Assembly (NCBI GenBank): GCA_964619285.1
Contig: CAZUCT010000279.1
Location: 1 to 9,036, forward strand
Direction of reading: 5' to 3'
DNA: 9,036 bases
Source: CALKCV01 sp964619285
Lineage (GTDB): Bacteria > Cyanobacteriota > Cyanobacteriia > Cyanobacteriales > Microcoleaceae
The number at the start of each line of letters is the position of its first letter. The first letter of the stretch is position 1. Shown here in pieces: positions 6,307 to 9,036 of the stretch. The notes under the pieces were generated by a model, which worked only from the letters and a program-made list of their open reading frames with translations, searched no databases and was not told where the DNA came from. The translations under genes and the position numbers were made by a program.

Positions 6307-6624
6307 ATTACTGCGAGCTATTTGGTGGAGAAACCAGAAGGTTGTTAGTGCAAAAATAATGCTGCAAATTATCTCGTATTGAACGTTCCATCCAGAAGTA
6401 AAGGCGAGGGCGGTAATAATTAGTTTTGGGAAAAATATGCGGTGGTGTCCGTGAACTTTGAAAAAGTCTGAGAAACTGGCATTGCCGCTGGCGACTTTAT
6501 CGAAAAGATTTACTAATCTCCACTGATCCCAAAAAGGAACGTTGACGCTAAATGTGGCTACAAACCATAAAAGCAAAGCAACTGGCAGAAGATACAGAAT
6601 TAATAAAAGGAGTTTTTTGACCAT
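6252..6624 (-). CDS. Polytopic membrane protein, GT-C glycosyltransferase-like, N-terminal part
   Basis: This encodes the first 124 residues of the gene that continues at 4565-6151. MVKK and a hydrophobic segment (residues 5-27) are followed by a loop with FWDQWRLV and HGHHRIFFPKLI, then a second hydrophobic segment ending FWFLHQIARS. An acidic residue in the first external loop is typical of GT-C glycosyltransferases, which use polyprenyl-linked sugars, and the Asp of FWDQW may play that part. From residue 107 the frame enters the repeat array (VRSNRFSDI units of 9 residues). By the positive-inside rule the repeat-encoded loop would lie on the cytoplasmic side after the second membrane segment. 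There is no strong ribosome binding site before the ATG. The function is uncertain; polysaccharide or lipid-linked glycan assembly is an inference from fold and neighbours. Confidence 0.72.
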
Positions 6625-6653
6625 TATTTTAGCAATTTCAGAAACCGAAAATG

Positions 6654-6735
6654 GCTAATCGCTAATCGCTAATCGCTAATCGCGTTCTAGAACCATGCAA
6701 TTAGCAATTAGCAATTAGCAATTAGCAATTAGCAA
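6654..6735. repeat. Two heptanucleotide tandem arrays (STRR type)
   Basis: GCTAATC is repeated four times (6654-6681). After a 15-nt unique link, GCAATTA is repeated five times plus GCAA (6697-6735). Heptanucleotide short tandemly repeated repetitive sequences are a known feature of filamentous cyanobacteria. The arrays fill the space between the HlyD-type gene stop (6744) and the membrane protein start (6624), where no promoter was recognised. Confidence 0.93.
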
Positions 6736-6743
6736 AATAAGAA

Positions 6744-8924
6744 TTAATTAACGTTAGTTAAACTCTTAAACTTGCTGGTAAAGCGACTGAAGAATAATTC
6801 GAGGACGGAACGCTTGCCGACCTTAATATTAGAATTAACCGCCATGCCGCTTTGGAGGGCTATTTCTAAATCGCTTTCTCTGTCCAAAAGAACCGTTTGG
6901 CGGCTTAAACGAATTGTAGTTTCAAAAGAAAAGAAGGGCCTCTCCTTCTGGGGATCCGGCGGTATGGCATCCTTACTGATAGACACCACCTCCCCGGTGA
7001 CAGTGCCAAACTCGTTGGCAGGCAAAGCTTGTACTTGCACCTCCACGGGGACGCATTGTCTGTCGGTTAGCCCCAGTTTTTCTTGATTTTCCTTCAATTC
7101 GGGACAATAACAGCTTTTGCCCGGCTTGCAATCTATCGTTTCCCCGCCAGCTAACTCTTGGCCGTCTAACGGTTCCAACTTCTCCCGCTTCTCCCGCAAG
7201 GCGTTCAATACTAAAGCTATATCCTTGTTTTGAATATAAACTACCGCTTCCAAACCCTCGTCGTCGTCTAAAATGGTCAGCAAGGGTTGGGTTTGCTGGG
7301 CTTCGTAATAAGCCTCTTCGCATTTTTTGGGCTTAATCTCTCCTGGTTGAAGAATGTCATTGATGACGTATTGGCAAATCGGGTCTTTTGATATGTCCAA
7401 GGAAGCTTCTTCTTTGCTTCCTGGGGTTAGGTCGAAAACTAGCCCGGATACGGGGGCTTTTAGCACTTGGTCGTCTCGGGTTTGTTCGAGCTTTTCGACT
7501 TGGGCGTTAATCTCTGTCAGTCTTTTCTTGTTGTCCAGTTGCAACCTGCTGAACTGAGAATCTATGCCGGCGATCGCTGTTTTGTTGGTGGCGACTCTGT
7601 TATATAGTTCCCTCGCCCAGGAATCTTTGGTGTTTTGCAACTGTTCCCTGGTTCTTTCTATGGAAACGGCGATGCGCTGTTGTTCGAGTTCGCTGCGTCT
7701 AATTTCTGCTTGGGCTGCTTGAACTTCTCCTTCCCTGGCGTTAATATCTGCCAGACGGTTGCTCACTTCCGATTGTCGAGCATTGATATCTCCTTCTATC
7801 CTTTTGATTTCTGCCATGCGGGCGGTGATATCTCCTTCCCGACTGTTGACTTCTGACAGGCGGGAATTAATCTCGCCCTTTCTGGTGTTGATTTCCGCAG
7901 AACGGGACTCGATGCGATCGCGCTGGCCTAAGAGCTCGCTTTCTCCTCTAATCACTTCTTGTTGCTGGCGTTTTTGTTGAAGCTCCGCTATAGCCCCTTC
8001 CTCCACCAGAGGCGAAATGTTATCTAAAATCTCCTGGTTCGACTCCAACACTTGTTCTGACTTTACCAACTGCCCTTTGGCCAGTTCTAATTGTTCCTGG
8101 GAGTATTTTAGTTGCTCGCGGGAGTTGGCCAACTGTTCCCTGGCGTATTGCAACTGCTGGCGGGAGTTTTCCAACTGCTGTTGGGCAAAGGCCGACTGCT
8201 GGCGGGAGTTTTCCAACTGTTGTTGGGCAAATTGAACTTGCTGTCTGGAATATTGCAGTTGAGTTTGGGCTGTTCTCAAACGGTCCCTGGCCGCCTCCTC
8301 ATCTTGCCGCGCTTGTTGGAGTTGTTTTTGCAACTCTTCGATTTGCAACTCGATGGCCCCCACCCTGGAGCCGTATTCAGCGATCGCATTATCGTAAAGC
8401 CCTCGCTGTTCTGGGTCTATACTTATTCTTCGGCCAGAGTCCCGATATAGCTGGTTAATCAGGGCTTCATAAGTATCTATTTCGGTCTGTCTGGCTTTGC
8501 GGTCTTTGGCCAGTGCTTCCAAATCTGGCCTCTGTCCTTGCCGTATTCTGCCTTCGACTAAATCTTGGTAAAATTCGTTTTCGCTTTCGAGGGCCTCTTT
8601 TACTTCTTGGATGGAGGCTAAATCTGCTTTAGGAATCGTCGGCCTAAAAGTCAGTATGGGTTGGTTTTTCTCTACGCGATCGCCTCCCTCAACGTGAAGT
8701 CTTACTACCGTCCCAGTGGTGGGCGCTTGAATCTCCCTAGCACCGTCCTTCAGTTCCAATTGACCTATGGCCGGAACGCTTTGGTCTAGTTCTGCAAAAT
8801 AAGCCCATACTATAGCGCTCGAACTTACTAACATGATTATCCACATGAAAAGCCGCGATAAAATCGCTGGCTTTTCTAATATTACCGGTTGCTCGAAGTT
8901 TCCTGCAGTCGTATTTTGTGTCAT
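6744..8924 (-). CDS. HlyD-family membrane fusion protein with very long coiled-coil hairpin
   Basis: This 726-residue protein is a periplasmic adaptor of the type that links an inner-membrane ABC exporter to an outer-membrane TolC channel in type I secretion. Residues 24-44 form a single membrane anchor after a short cytoplasmic tail. The first half of the lipoyl-like domain (GTVVRLHVEGGDRVEKNQPI) is at 71-90 and the second (LKAPVSGLVFDL) at 488-499. Between them, residues 190-480 form a coiled-coil hairpin. Its rising arm has about eleven heptads (QLQYSRQ, QLENSRQ, QLANSRE) and its falling arm about twelve (INTRKGE, INSRLSE, INAREGE). The turn at SPLVEEGAIAELQ (304-316) resembles the TolC-docking tip. 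Classical HlyD proteins are near 480 residues, so the extra length is mostly hairpin plus a six-cysteine region (C517-C624). The start has only a weak AAAGAA upstream. The RTX protein at 1660-2559 is a plausible cargo type. Confidence 0.9.
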   Translation of the reverse strand: MTQNTTAGNFEQPVILEKPAILSRLFMWIIMLVSSSAIVWAYFAELDQSVPAIGQLELKDGAREIQAPTTGTVVRLHVEGGDRVEKNQPILTFRPTIPKADLASIQEVKEALESENEFYQDLVEGRIRQGQRPDLEALAKDRKARQTEIDTYEALINQLYRDSGRRISIDPEQRGLYDNAIAEYGSRVGAIELQIEELQKQLQQARQDEEAARDRLRTAQTQLQYSRQQVQFAQQQLENSRQQSAFAQQQLENSRQQLQYAREQLANSREQLKYSQEQLELAKGQLVKSEQVLESNQEILDNISPLVEEGAIAELQQKRQQQEVIRGESELLGQRDRIESRSAEINTRKGEINSRLSEVNSREGDITARMAEIKRIEGDINARQSEVSNRLADINAREGEVQAAQAEIRRSELEQQRIAVSIERTREQLQNTKDSWARELYNRVATNKTAIAGIDSQFSRLQLDNKKRLTEINAQVEKLEQTRDDQVLKAPVSGLVFDLTPGSKEEASLDISKDPICQYVINDILQPGEIKPKKCEEAYYEAQQTQPLLTILDDDEGLEAVVYIQNKDIALVLNALREKREKLEPLDGQELAGGETIDCKPGKSCYCPELKENQEKLGLTDRQCVPVEVQVQALPANEFGTVTGEVVSISKDAIPPDPQKERPFFSFETTIRLSRQTVLLDRESDLEIALQSGMAVNSNIKVGKRSVLELFFSRFTSKFKSLTNVN
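8158..8241. repeat. 42-nt coding direct repeat in the coiled-coil arm
   Basis: Two adjacent 42-nt copies (8158-8199, 8200-8241), both starting TGGCGGGAGTTTTCCAACTG, encode two 14-residue double heptads containing FAQQQLENSRQQ. The near-identity at DNA level indicates that this part of the coiled coil grew by recent duplication. Confidence 0.8.
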
Positions 8925-8991
8925 TTCTTTTGTTGGTTAATTTCTTTTGGTTAGTTTCTTTTGGTTAGTTTCTTTTGGTTAGTTTCTTTTG
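8924..8991. repeat. 14-nt tandem repeats directly upstream of the HlyD-type gene
   Basis: TTTCTTTTGGTTAG is repeated at 8941-8954, 8955-8968 and 8969-8982, with a partial copy to 8991 and a 17-nt variant touching the start codon at 8924-8940. Read on the gene's strand each unit carries AAAAGAAA, and the last copy places AAAGAA just before the ATG, where a ribosome binding site would be. Confidence 0.9.
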
Positions 8992-9009
8992 CTTGTCCGC
9001 TATATCTAT

Positions 9010-9033
9010 ACGACTAAAGTCGTTACTACAAAC
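9010..9033. repeat. Palindromic repeat (stem type C), second copy
   Basis: ACGACTAAAGTCGT (9010-9023) followed by TACTACAAAC matches the repeat at 2697-2720 with one change in the tail. It is preceded by CTATATCTAT, which resembles the spacer between copies in the 6008-6306 array. Confidence 0.85.
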
Positions 9034-9036
9034 TTT

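Noticed and set aside
8112..8450. Open frames on the plus strand opposite the coiled-coil region, with repeated leucine or cysteine motifs.
   Set aside because: Their periodicity mirrors the heptads of the HlyD-type protein on the other strand, and there is no ribosome binding site.

Overview
The window looks like chromosomal DNA from a filamentous cyanobacterium, probably of the Oscillatoria/Microcoleus type; the genus is an inference. The support is at least nine HIP1 octamers GCGATCGC (starting at 254, 2294, 3344, 3840, 4650, 7570, 7914, 8380 and 8676), heptanucleotide tandem repeats, several families of short palindromic repeats, and the protein families present. All genes lie on the minus strand except one RTX protein gene.

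Layout from left to right: two palindromic repeats at the left edge run into the 3' end of rfbD. rfbD and rfbC overlap by 4 nt and encode the last two enzymes of dTDP-L-rhamnose synthesis. A divergent intergenic region follows, then a plus-strand gene for a small leaderless RTX calcium-binding protein (1660-2559). Next come a repeat-rich spacer, a zinc-ribbon SAM methyltransferase gene (2744-3628), and a nested tandem-repeat array (3633-3767). Beyond it are the decayed remains of a toxin/immunity-like gene pair (3625-4321) and a non-coding stretch with hairpins. A polytopic membrane protein gene, probably GT-C glycosyltransferase-like, covers 4565-6624 and is interrupted by an array of palindromic repeats and a 100-N assembly gap. 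Two heptamer arrays follow, then a very long HlyD-type membrane fusion protein (6744-8924) with 14-nt tandem repeats just upstream of its start.

Functionally the window is a cell-surface and export region. Rhamnose synthesis, a methyltransferase and a membrane glycosyltransferase-like protein fit extracellular polysaccharide or glycan synthesis. The RTX protein and the HlyD-type adaptor fit type I secretion, although no ABC transporter or TolC-like partner is visible here.

The most striking theme is the invasion of coding sequence by short repeats. The membrane protein gene appears to contain three different repeat types, all kept in frame. Its 27/33-nt array is open in the one minus-strand frame used by the gene on both sides of the gap, and the frame closes exactly if the gap holds a whole number of repeat units. 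The array's units share the tail TACTACGAAC with palindromic repeats elsewhere in the window that have quite different but still self-complementary stems, suggesting a modular mobile repeat family. Elsewhere repeats supply the rfbD stop codon, abut the methyltransferase start codon, and have replaced the end of the immunity-like gene.
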